A DNA stretch of 10,422 nt from JAAYKT01 sp964408955 (GTDB taxonomy: Bacteria > Bacillota > Clostridia > Lutisporales > Lutisporaceae): positions 1-10,422 of the forward strand of contig CAYPBK010000062.1 of the NCBI GenBank assembly GCA_964408955.1. The letters run 5' to 3'. How positions within the stretch are numbered: the stretch's first letter is position 1; each line of letters opens with the position of its first letter. A program made the translations under genes and the position numbers. Shown one piece after another: positions 1 through 6,022 of the stretch. The notes under the pieces were generated by a model. That model did no database searches. It saw only the letters and a list, made by a program, of their open reading frames with translations, and was not told the origin of the DNA.

Positions 1-54
1 ATGTACGGTGGTGTGAGAGGGGCGAAGCTCATTAAGAGTTAGCCTCTACTCGAT
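1..54 (+). mobile_element. 3' end of a group II intron (end of domain V plus domain VI)
   Basis: The first bases carry GTACGGTGGTGTGAGAGG, which I recognise as the 3' strand of domain V, the linker and the start of domain VI in bacterial group II introns, especially IIC types. The stretch from about 15 to 51 folds as domain VI: GAG(15-17) pairs with CTC(49-51), AGGGGC(18-23) pairs with GCCTCT(42-47), and A48 is left bulged as the expected branch-point adenosine. An upper stem, CTC(28-30) with GAG(36-38), closes a small loop. The intron would end at CTACTCGAT (54), placing A48 seven bases from the 3' splice site, as is usual. The catalytic AGC strand of domain V, any reverse transcriptase gene and the 5' end lie upstream of the window. 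The family assignment is from memory; the fold is visible. Confidence 0.8.
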
Positions 55-103
55 TAAAGGGTAGTTAGTGTAAATACTAAATATACTATTAGAGGAGATT
101 GAG

Positions 104-1033
104 ATGTATAAAATAGCAGCGATTGATATAGGCACTAATTCTATGAGATTGCTTTTGTGCGAAGTACAAAATGGTCAGTTCATAAAGAAAACTAAAGATG
201 TAATAAATACAAGAATAGGCAAGGGGATTGGCTCTTCGTCTTTGATGTCTGACGAAGCAATGGATAAAAACATAAAAGCGTTAATGTATTTTAAAGAAAG
301 AGCAGAAAACTATGGGGCAAAGGAGATAATAACAATAGCCACGAGTGCAGTAAGGGATGCGGCAAATAAAAGCTTATTTATAAATAAAGTTCTAAAGGAA
401 ACAGGGCTTCAACTAAAAGTATTGGACGGAGATGAGGAGGCCTATGCAGGAATGCTTGGTGTTGCATATGGTTTATCTGATAAAGAAGATATTCTCATTT
501 TGGATATTGGAGGGGGGAGCACTGAAATTGTTTTATGTAAAAACAAAATAATAAAATATGCAACAAGTATAAATGCCGGGGCAGTTAGAATGACGGAGAA
601 ATTTATAAAAGAAAACCCTATATCTGATGAGGATATCAATGATTTAAAAAATGAATTAGAAAAAGTCTTTTCAAACCCTTTATCTGATTTAACGAAAATG
701 CATATTGATAAAATTATTGTCATAGGGGGCACTGCAACAACTATAGCCGCAATATTTCACCAAATGGAAGTATATGATGAAAGAATAATTCACAATACTA
801 TATTGAGTATTGATTATATAAAGAATTTATATAGCGAGCTAAAAGCTATGAGTATGGATGAAAGATATGGCGTTAAGGGATTGGAAAAGGAAAGGGCAGA
901 CATTATAACAACGGGAATTTATATAATGTTGTATCTAACAGAGAAACTGAGTAAAAGTGAGATTTTTGTTAGCGATAGCGATAATTTGGAAGGGGCTATT
1001 ATAGGATACTCAAGCTTTTTCGGTCTATTTTAG
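104..1033 (+). CDS. Ppx/GppA-family phosphatase (exopolyphosphatase / pppGpp phosphatase-like)
   Basis: This is a 309-residue protein of the ASKHA (actin/hexokinase/Hsp70) fold, with the short Ppx/GppA architecture and no added C-terminal HD domain. The first phosphate loop is AAIDIGTNSMRLL (residues 5-17). ATSAVRDAAN (79-88) is the conserved family segment, and GDEEAYAG (109-116) holds the expected catalytic Glu. LDIGGGSTEIVL (133-144) is the second phosphate loop, and VIGGTATTIAA (206-216) is the nucleotide-site motif. KERADIITTG (262-271) and VSDSDNLEGA (289-298) are the usual C-terminal blocks. Family members hydrolyse polyphosphate or convert pppGpp to ppGpp; sequence alone does not separate the two. 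The ATG at 104 has GAGGAG (92-97) six bases upstream. The gene starts only 49 bp after the predicted intron end, and I see no credible promoter in that gap, so it may depend on upstream transcription through the intron. Confidence 0.9.
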   Translation: MYKIAAIDIGTNSMRLLLCEVQNGQFIKKTKDVINTRIGKGIGSSSLMSDEAMDKNIKALMYFKERAENYGAKEIITIATSAVRDAANKSLFINKVLKETGLQLKVLDGDEEAYAGMLGVAYGLSDKEDILILDIGGGSTEIVLCKNKIIKYATSINAGAVRMTEKFIKENPISDEDINDLKNELEKVFSNPLSDLTKMHIDKIIVIGGTATTIAAIFHQMEVYDERIIHNTILSIDYIKNLYSELKAMSMDERYGVKGLEKERADIITTGIYIMLYLTEKLSKSEIFVSDSDNLEGAIIGYSSFFGLF

Positions 1034-1083
1034 TTTTACAATTAAGAATATGCATGATTTTTCAATTCATTTCGAATTTCTTA

Positions 1084-1112
1084 TTGACGATTATAGATAA
1101 AACATATATAAT
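1084..1112 (+). promoter_or_regulatory. Sigma-A promoter of the tRNA operon
   Basis: A -35 box TTGACG (1084-1089) and a perfect -10 box TATAAT (1107-1112) are separated by exactly 17 bp. Transcription would start near 1119, about 30 bases before tRNA-Leu. The sequence between the ppx stop and this promoter (1034-1083) shows no clear intrinsic terminator, so some ppx readthrough into the tRNA operon is possible. Confidence 0.88.
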
Positions 1113-1148
1113 TATATTTGTCGCTGTAAGGCATTGGCTGAACAGTTG

Positions 1149-1237
1149 GCCGGAGTGGCGGAACTGGCAGACGCACAGGACTTAAAATCCTGCGGTCCTT
1201 AAAGACCGTACCGGTTCGATTCCGGTCTCCGGCACCA
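1149..1237 (+). tRNA. tRNA-Leu(UAA)
   Basis: This is an 89-base class II tRNA. Acceptor strands GCCGGAG (1149-1155) and CTCCGGC (1227-1233) pair fully, followed by discriminator A1234 and an encoded CCA (1235-1237). The anticodon stem CAGGA/TCCTG encloses the loop CTTAAAA, with anticodon TAA at 1183-1185. It reads UUA, a favoured Leu codon in AT-rich genomes. The long variable arm CGGTCCTTAAAGACCG folds as an extra hairpin, which marks Leu/Ser/Tyr tRNAs. The T arm CCGG-TTCGATT-CCGG is regular. It is the first gene of the tRNA operon, seven bases before the initiator tRNA. Confidence 0.97.
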
Positions 1238-1244
1238 ATTTTGT

Positions 1245-1321
<77 letters not shown>

Positions 1322-1331
1322 ATTTTTTTTT

Positions 1332-1633
1332 GACGTAAGACTGACGCAGTAATGCGAAGTATATAACAAACCATTAAAAGGAAGATAATTGTTAGATGCG
1401 AGCAGTATAAGGAAGTCAAGGATAGAGCAGCGGAGCGTATATAGATATACGTGAGCAGCGAAAGACGCAAGACTGACGCAGTAATGCGAAGTATATAACA
1501 AACCATTAAAAGGAAGATAATTGTTAGATGCGAGCAGTATAAGGAAGTCAAGGATAGAGCAGCGGAGCGTATATAGATATACGTGAGCAGCGAAAGACGC
1601 AAGACTGACGCAGTAATGTGAAGTATATAACAA
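1332..1633 (+). repeat. Tandem repeat, 132-bp unit, about 2.3 copies, inside the tRNA operon
   Basis: Copy 1 is 1332-1463, copy 2 is 1464-1595, and a partial third copy of 38 bases is 1596-1633, ending nine bases before tRNA-Met. I compared copies 1 and 2 by eye: they differ only at the fifth base (T1336 versus C1468). Copy 3 differs from copy 2 at T1619. Each full unit contains a hairpin CGTATATAGATATACG (1436-1451 in copy 1), flanked by two copies of GAGCAGCG, a second complementary pair TAACAA/TTGTTA, and internal GACGCA direct repeats. The array is downstream of the tRNA promoter with no terminator hairpin before it, so it is presumably transcribed as part of the tRNA precursor. The unit is a multiple of 3, which explains long but meaningless antisense open frames. 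I do not recognise the unit. The 1322-1642 stretch holds nothing else I can support. Confidence 0.95.
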
Positions 1634-1642
1634 TTATATTAG

Positions 1643-1719
1643 GGCGGCGTAGCTCAGTTGGCTAGAGCATTCGGTTCATACCCGAACGGTCATTGGTTCA
1701 AGCCCAATCGCCGCTACCA
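1643..1719 (+). tRNA. Elongator tRNA-Met(CAU)
   Basis: This is a 77-base tRNA. Acceptor strands GGCGGCG (1643-1649) and CGCCGCT pair with a terminal G1:U72 wobble, and an encoded CCA ends at 1719. The D stem is GCTC/GAGC. The anticodon stem TTCGG/CCGAA has loop TTCATAC with CAT at 1677-1679, and the T stem ATTGG/CCAAT is perfect. The body resembles the elongator Met tRNA of Bacillus as I remember it, including GGTTCATACCC around the anticodon. It lacks the initiator's GGG/CCC anticodon stem and does not resemble the CAU-anticodon Ile2 tRNA, so I call Met rather than a TilS substrate. It follows the 132-bp repeats directly and precedes tRNA-Glu by 23 bases. Confidence 0.95.
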
Positions 1720-1742
1720 TTATTTTTTTGGTAAATAATTAG

Positions 1743-1817
1743 GGCCCATTGGTCAAGCGGTCAAGACGCCGCCCTCTCACGGCGGCAACGGGGGTTCGAT
1801 TCCCCCATGGGTCACCA
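1743..1817 (+). tRNA. tRNA-Glu(CUC)
   Basis: This is a 75-base tRNA. Acceptor strands GGCCCAT (1743-1749) and ATGGGTC pair with one G:U, followed by discriminator A and an encoded CCA ending at 1817. The anticodon stem CCGCC/GGCGG holds the loop CTCTCAC, with anticodon CTC at 1776-1778, reading GAG. The T stem GGGGG/CCCCC is perfect. A CUC anticodon reads only GAG, so a separate UUC-anticodon tRNA-Glu must exist elsewhere to read GAA. It is the last gene of the operon and is followed by a terminator. Confidence 0.96.
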
Positions 1818-1831
1818 GCTTACAATCAGTA

Positions 1832-1870
1832 CTTATAAGGGATAATTCCTTATAGGTTTTTTCTTTTTTT
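1832..1870 (+). terminator. Intrinsic terminator of the tRNA operon
   Basis: The arms CTTATAAGG (1832-1840) and CCTTATAGG (1848-1856) form a 9-bp stem with one G:U pair and a 7-base loop. A T tract with a single C interruption follows (1857-1870). It separates the tRNA operon from spoIIE. Confidence 0.87.
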
Positions 1871-1886
1871 GTTGCCTTTGCACTTC

Positions 1887-1906
1887 TAATAGCGTAAAAG
1901 CTATTA
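1887..1906. repeat. Short perfect inverted repeat upstream of spoIIE
   Basis: TAATAGC (1887-1893) and GCTATTA (1900-1906) are perfectly complementary around the 6-base centre GTAAAA. No T run follows, so it is not a normal terminator. It lies about 37 bp upstream of the spoIIE -35 box and could be a regulator site or chance. Nothing else is recognisable between the terminator and the promoter. Confidence 0.4.
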
Positions 1907-1940
1907 TTCTGTCTGAATTTTTATTTTTAAATTAAACCGA

Positions 1941-1950
1941 TATTGACAAA
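1941..1950 (-). promoter_or_regulatory. Candidate Spo0A box overlapping the -35
   Basis: Read on the minus strand, this site is TTTGTCAATA, close to the Spo0A box (TGTCGAA core, often written TTTGTCRAAA). It overlaps the spoIIE -35 box, as Spo0A sites do in Spo0A-activated promoters. A weaker partial match, TGTCTGA, occurs at 1910-1916 on the plus strand. A single imperfect box in AT-rich DNA is modest evidence; the promoter context raises it. Confidence 0.45.
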
Positions 1951-1975
1951 TAATTTAAAACCCTTCTGTTAGAAT
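1943..1975 (+). promoter_or_regulatory. spoIIE promoter with 21-bp spacer (Spo0A-type sigma-A promoter)
   Basis: A perfect -35 box TTGACA (1943-1948) and a -10 box TAGAAT (1970-1975) are separated by exactly 21 bp. This is too long for unaided sigma-A. From established work on Bacillus subtilis, the spoIIE and spoIIG promoters carry sigma-A boxes spaced 21-22 bp and need Spo0A-P. Finding the same geometry in front of spoIIE here suggests the same control. Transcription would start near 1982, about 38 bases before the ATG. Confidence 0.75.
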
Positions 1976-2019
1976 CATCTTTAAAGCAAATTTAAATATT
2001 TATTTATAGGCGGTGGATT

Positions 2020-4383
2020 ATGGTAGATTTTATAACCCCTTTAAAGGCTGATACTATAAAAAGAAAGGTTAGCTTAAGTAAATATGAACTGTTCGTTTAT
2101 GCAACGGTTACGCTTTTAGGTTTTTTTTACGGCAGAGTTGCAATACTGGAATTTTTGAATCCCTTTTCTGTTTCTTTTTTATGCGCTTTTATGATAAAGG
2201 GATCCTACGCTATAATAATATCCTTTGGCATACTTCTTGGATCCTTCAGCTTTAAAAACCCACAAATGTTTCTGAGGCATTTGATAGTTATAAGCATATT
2301 GTTGTTTATTTTTATATTATTTAGAAGGACAAGGGTAAATAGAAAACTACTCTTTTCTATTTTTGGAGGCATAGCCAGTTTTATTGCCGGATATTTTATT
2401 TTTTATATAAGGGATTATTATTTATATGACTTATTAATGCTCATAATGGAGTCAATAATGATATGCTCCTTAACTATCGTGTATGAGAAAGGTGCCGCAT
2501 TGATAACAGATCTTAAACATAGAAGGACCCTTTCTACAGAGGAAATAGTCTCCATTTCTATGTTGATTTCAACAGTGTTTCTCGGTTCTGCCATATATTT
2601 TTGGAAACTTTCCTTAACAAAGATAATGTCTATATTTATTATTCTTATGTTTTCCTATGTCGGGAGTCTCGGCACCGGCGCAGTGGTAGGCACTGCATTA
2701 GGAGTATTGCAATCTTTATCCGGAGATGTTTATTTTTCTGCCATAGGAGTATATAGTTTATGTGGGCTTTTATCAGGCTCTTTAAAAAAACTGGGAAAGT
2801 CCGCAATGGTAATTGGTTTTATCTTAGGGAATTCAATTATGACTTTTTTTATTAACGGTTCAACGGAGGTTTTAATAAACTTTAATGAGATTGCAATTGC
2901 CTCATTTCTATTTTTAGTATTTCCCCACAAAAGCTTTAAGGATTATTTTAATAACAACCTTTTCGGCGGTTTAAAGGGTGTAAGGGATGATGAGGAAAAA
3001 GTAAAAGATTATACCATAGAAAGATTGATGGATGTTTCAGAGGTATTTAAAGAATTATCCGTATCCCTTAGTGCAAATTTAAGCAGTAATAATAGTTTTT
3101 TTTCCCAAATAGATGCTGCTGAAATAATTGAAAAGACTGCAAAGGATATATGCTATTCCTGTGGTATGTATGGTGATTGTTGGAAAAGGGATTTTTACAG
3201 AACCTATCAAAAGGTTTTTGATATGCTAATGGTAATAGAATCGGGAAAGTCAAAAAAGACTTCCAATAAAGGTCTTGGTGCTGATAAATGTTTGTTTTAC
3301 CCAAAAATATGGGATAGTTTAAGCTACAATTATAATATATACAGATCAAATCACCTATGGAAAAAAAGATTAGAAGAAGGCAGGCAAGCATATGGTCAAC
3401 AAATGATGGAAACCTCAAAACTAATAAGTGATTTGGCAGAAAGGCTTAAGGAGAATGTTGAGTTCAATGGAGACTTGGAGGAGCAGGTCATAGCATCATT
3501 GGATGGTATAGGAATCGATGTAAAGGAAGTTTCTGTGGTTGAAAATAAGGAAACTATGGAAATAAACATTAAGCTAAAATCCTGCGGTGGTAAAAGATTA
3601 TGTATAAATAAAATCCTCCCTGAGCTTAAGAAGATAACAGGTAAAAGTTTTAGTAAAACAGATTTATCATGTAATATTATAAAAAATGACTTATGCTATT
3701 TAAAGCTTCGGGAGGTTCAAAGTTTTTCAATTGTTACCGGCTTTGTAAAAAGGCAGAAGGACACGGACACAGTTTCCGGAGATAATTTTTCCTTTATTGA
3801 AGCAAAGGAAGGGAAGTTTTATATGATATTAAGTGACGGTATGGGTGTAGGGCATAAGGCAGCATTGGAAAGTAGCTTAGCTGTCAATTTACTAGAAAAG
3901 TTTATTTCTGCGGGATACGATCAAAGCTCTGCACTTGAAGCAGTGAATTCATTTTTATTGATTAAATCCAATGATGAAAACTATGCCACCATAGATATCA
4001 GTGTAATAAATCAATGCACAGGAGAGGTTGAGTTTTTAAAAGTGGGAGGCGTATCAACTTTTATAAAACGAGGGGAAAAGGTGGATATAATAAGAAACAG
4101 CTCACTTCCGGCGGGCATACTTAACAAAATTGATGTTGAATTCAATAGAAGAAAGCTAAAAGATGGGGATTTTGTCATAATGGTTACTGACGGAGTTTTA
4201 GATGCGAATAAAAAAGCATTGGATAAGGAAGGATGGCTTGCCGATTTAATTGAAGGAATTAGTACCAGAAACCCTCAAAAGCTAGCTGATTATATTTTAG
4301 AAAGGTGTATAATTGAGTCTAATGGAGAACCAACGGATGATATAACTGTTCTTGTTTCTAAAGTCTGGAAACCAAACCATTAA
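2020..4383 (+). CDS. spoIIE: Stage II sporulation protein E, PP2C-type serine phosphatase
   Basis: A 787-residue polytopic phosphatase, slightly shorter than the roughly 827-residue Bacillus protein. In the family, SpoIIE localises to the polar septum with FtsZ and dephosphorylates SpoIIAA-P, which frees sigma-F in the forespore. Residues about 23-302 are a run of hydrophobic segments (about ten membrane spans). Residues about 320-580 are the cytoplasmic linker/oligomerisation region, with cysteines C378, C381, C387 and C424. The C-terminal third is the PP2C domain. Its metal and catalytic aspartates are intact: D588 (GDNF), D606 (SDGMGVG), D724 (TDGVLD) and D773 (TDDITVL). Their spacing equals that of D610, D628, D746 and D795 as I recall them in B. 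subtilis. The ATG at 2020 has AGGCGGTG (2008-2015), a one-mismatch Shine-Dalgarno. The gene is transcribed alone from the 21-bp-spaced promoter and marks the organism as a spore former. Confidence 0.97.
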   Translation: MVDFITPLKADTIKRKVSLSKYELFVYATVTLLGFFYGRVAILEFLNPFSVSFLCAFMIKGSYAIIISFGILLGSFSFKNPQMFLRHLIVISILLFIFILFRRTRVNRKLLFSIFGGIASFIAGYFIFYIRDYYLYDLLMLIMESIMICSLTIVYEKGAALITDLKHRRTLSTEEIVSISMLISTVFLGSAIYFWKLSLTKIMSIFIILMFSYVGSLGTGAVVGTALGVLQSLSGDVYFSAIGVYSLCGLLSGSLKKLGKSAMVIGFILGNSIMTFFINGSTEVLINFNEIAIASFLFLVFPHKSFKDYFNNNLFGGLKGVRDDEEKVKDYTIERLMDVSEVFKELSVSLSANLSSNNSFFSQIDAAEIIEKTAKDICYSCGMYGDCWKRDFYRTYQKVFDMLMVIESGKSKKTSNKGLGADKCLFYPKIWDSLSYNYNIYRSNHLWKKRLEEGRQAYGQQMMETSKLISDLAERLKENVEFNGDLEEQVIASLDGIGIDVKEVSVVENKETMEINIKLKSCGGKRLCINKILPELKKITGKSFSKTDLSCNIIKNDLCYLKLREVQSFSIVTGFVKRQKDTDTVSGDNFSFIEAKEGKFYMILSDGMGVGHKAALESSLAVNLLEKFISAGYDQSSALEAVNSFLLIKSNDENYATIDISVINQCTGEVEFLKVGGVSTFIKRGEKVDIIRNSSLPAGILNKIDVEFNRRKLKDGDFVIMVTDGVLDANKKALDKEGWLADLIEGISTRNPQKLADYILERCIIESNGEPTDDITVLVSKVWKPNH

Positions 4384-4402
4384 GCAAACAAGCCATTTCT
4401 TT

Positions 4403-4425
4403 CAAATATGCCCTTTGCATATTTG
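4403..4425. repeat. Perfect 9-bp hairpin downstream of spoIIE
   Basis: CAAATATGC (4403-4411) and GCATATTTG (4417-4425) are perfectly complementary around the loop CCTTT, starting 19 bases after the spoIIE stop. No T run follows, so it is not a standard intrinsic terminator. It may terminate weakly or protect the 3' end of the spoIIE mRNA. Confidence 0.55.
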
Positions 4426-4608
4426 CACATCTGATTTAGAGTAAACAAGCTTTATTCCATTGAAATATTGTGCCATCGTCATTGTTCATGAAGTCAGCGG
4501 TGGATTTATACTCGCCGAAAATTTATATGCGATATAATTTTCCGTTCTATACATATAAATAAAAAAAGGATAAACAAATATTTTGTTGAATAAACTAAAA
4601 GCGGCTAA
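4426..4608. other. spoIIE-tilS gap with no clear gene or promoter
   Basis: I see no credible coding frame here. A TATAAT (4533-4538) lies within an imperfect palindrome, AAAATTTATAT/ATATAATTTT (4518-4541), but no TTG-type -35 sits at a workable distance. A second weak candidate is TTGTTC (4482-4487) with TATACT (4507-4512), spaced 19 bp. One of these may drive tilS-hpt, but neither is convincing. The genes yabS and yabT, which lie here in Bacillus, are absent. Confidence 0.4.
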
Positions 4609-4617
4609 ATGAAAGAT

Positions 4618-4621
4618 GGAG
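4618..4621 (+). promoter_or_regulatory. Ribosome binding site that sets the tilS start at 4630
   Basis: GGAG (4618-4621) lies eight bases before ATG 4630. The upstream in-frame ATG at 4609 has only GCGGCTAA before it and no useful Shine-Dalgarno. This favours 4630. Confidence 0.7.
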
Positions 4622-4629
4622 TATGTATT

Positions 4630-6018
4630 ATGAAGGATTTATTAAAAACAGTAGAAGAGTTTATAAGTGAATATAATATGTTGGAAAAAGGAGATAGGAT
4701 TGTCGCCGGTATTTCTGGGGGCCCGGATTCTATGTGTATGCTGCATATTCTTATAAATCTTATGAAAAGGTATGAACTCGTCATTTACGCAACGCATTTA
4801 AATCATCAATTTCGCGGTAAGGATGCCGATGAGGACGCTGCTTATGTGGAGAATATCTGCAAAAAATGGGGTATACCGTTTTTTTTAAAAGTATTTGATG
4901 TTCCTTCTTATGCAAAGGAAAAAGGTATGTCAGCAGAGGAAGCCGGTCGAATTATTAGATACGGGCTTTACGAAGAGGTTTTAGAAAAAACAGATTCAAA
5001 TAAGATAGCAGTAGCACATAATTTGAATGACCATATAGAAACTGTTTTAATGAATCTATTACGAGGCAGTGGTGTAGAAGGATTAAAAGGTATTGAGGGA
5101 ATCCGTGGTAATATAATTAGACCGCTGATAAATACAAAAAGAGAAGATATAGAAAGATACTGTGTCTTAAATGAAATAGAGCCCAGAATAGACAAAACAA
5201 ATTTGGAGCCGATATATGGGCGCAATAAAGTTAGGCTTGGGATGATTCCTTATATCAATGACAATTTTAATCCCAATATATTGGATACCTTGGGTAGATT
5301 TTCTAATATAGCGTCTGAAGAAAATGATTTTGTGAATATTGAATCACAAAAGGCTTTCATAAAAATCACAAATAGCTTTGAAGATGGCTTAAAATATAGT
5401 ATTATTGAATTGAACAAGCTTCATAAGGCTATTAAAAGAAGAGTAATAAGGATAGGATTGGAAAAGATAATAGGAAGCTTAAAAGGAATTGAGTATAAAC
5501 ATATCGAGGATATTATTTCTATTTCAAAAGGAAGAACCGGTAAGGCTGTCGTGCTACCAAAGAATATCAGAGCGTATGTATCCTACGATGAATTAGTGAT
5601 AAGAACGGGGATGGCAGAAAAGACGCCGGACATTTTTCTGGAACTTAAGACTGATTGCATAAATCATATTCCGATATTAGAATCTTCAATTGAAATCGAA
5701 AAGCTGGATATTAAGCATATCAAAAGTCTATCAAGGACAGAAGATGAAGTATATATCGATATGAAAAAGCTGACTGGAAAAATAGTTGCCAGAAATAGAA
5801 TGCCCGGAGATATTTTTTTTCCTTTTGGTTCAGCGGGAAGTAAGAAATTAAAGGACTATTTTATTGATGAAAAAATACCGAAAGAAGAAAGGGACAGTAT
5901 TTTACTTATCGCTGACGGAAAAGAGATAATTTGGATCCCGGGTAAAAGGCTAAGCGAAAAATATAAAATAACTGAAAACACAAAGGAAGCATTTAGGATG
6001 AAATTTTTTAGGGGGTAA
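4630..6018 (+). CDS. tilS: tRNA(Ile)-lysidine synthetase TilS
   Basis: An essential cytoplasmic N-type ATP pyrophosphatase. It attaches lysine to C34 of the CAU-anticodon tRNA-Ile, so that it reads AUA and is charged with Ile instead of Met. From the ATG at 4630 it is 462 residues; starting at 4609 would add seven. The PP-loop SGGPDS is at 29-34. THLNHQFRG (55-63) is the second conserved block, and HNLNDHIETVLMNLLRGSG (130-148) corresponds to the family's H-x-x-x-D-Q-A-E-T segment, here with NDH in place of the usual DDQ/NDQ. RNKVR (198-202) and the C-terminal TilS_C domain, RNRMPGD through KLKDYFID (388-413), complete the architecture. The stop is 4 bp before hpt, and the hpt Shine-Dalgarno lies inside the end of tilS, so the two are translated from one message. 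The adjacent order tilS-hpt-ftsH is conserved in Firmicutes. No Ile2 tRNA is present in this window. Confidence 0.95.
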   Translation: MKDLLKTVEEFISEYNMLEKGDRIVAGISGGPDSMCMLHILINLMKRYELVIYATHLNHQFRGKDADEDAAYVENICKKWGIPFFLKVFDVPSYAKEKGMSAEEAGRIIRYGLYEEVLEKTDSNKIAVAHNLNDHIETVLMNLLRGSGVEGLKGIEGIRGNIIRPLINTKREDIERYCVLNEIEPRIDKTNLEPIYGRNKVRLGMIPYINDNFNPNILDTLGRFSNIASEENDFVNIESQKAFIKITNSFEDGLKYSIIELNKLHKAIKRRVIRIGLEKIIGSLKGIEYKHIEDIISISKGRTGKAVVLPKNIRAYVSYDELVIRTGMAEKTPDIFLELKTDCINHIPILESSIEIEKLDIKHIKSLSRTEDEVYIDMKKLTGKIVARNRMPGDIFFPFGSAGSKKLKDYFIDEKIPKEERDSILLIADGKEIIWIPGKRLSEKYKITENTKEAFRMKFFRG

Positions 6019-6022
6019 ACAA

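Noticed and set aside
82..87. TATACT as the ppx -10 box
   Set aside because: There is no -35 at 16-19 bp, and transcription would start within the ribosome binding site.
1332..1633. CRISPR array
   Set aside because: The whole 132-bp unit is repeated without variable spacers, only 2.3 copies exist, and no cas gene is nearby.
1643..1719. CAU-anticodon tRNA-Ile2, the TilS substrate
   Set aside because: Its acceptor, anticodon stem and T arm match elongator tRNA-Met, not Ile2, as I remember both families. Proximity to tilS is not evidence enough.
1964..1969. A normally spaced spoIIE -10 box
   Set aside because: At 16-18 bp from TTGACA the hexamers (near TTCTGT or CTGTTA) lack the key A2 and T6 of a -10 box. 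TAGAAT at 21 bp fits better.
4609..4629. Earlier tilS start at ATG 4609
   Set aside because: It has no useful Shine-Dalgarno, whereas ATG 4630 has GGAG eight bases upstream and gives the usual TilS N-terminus.
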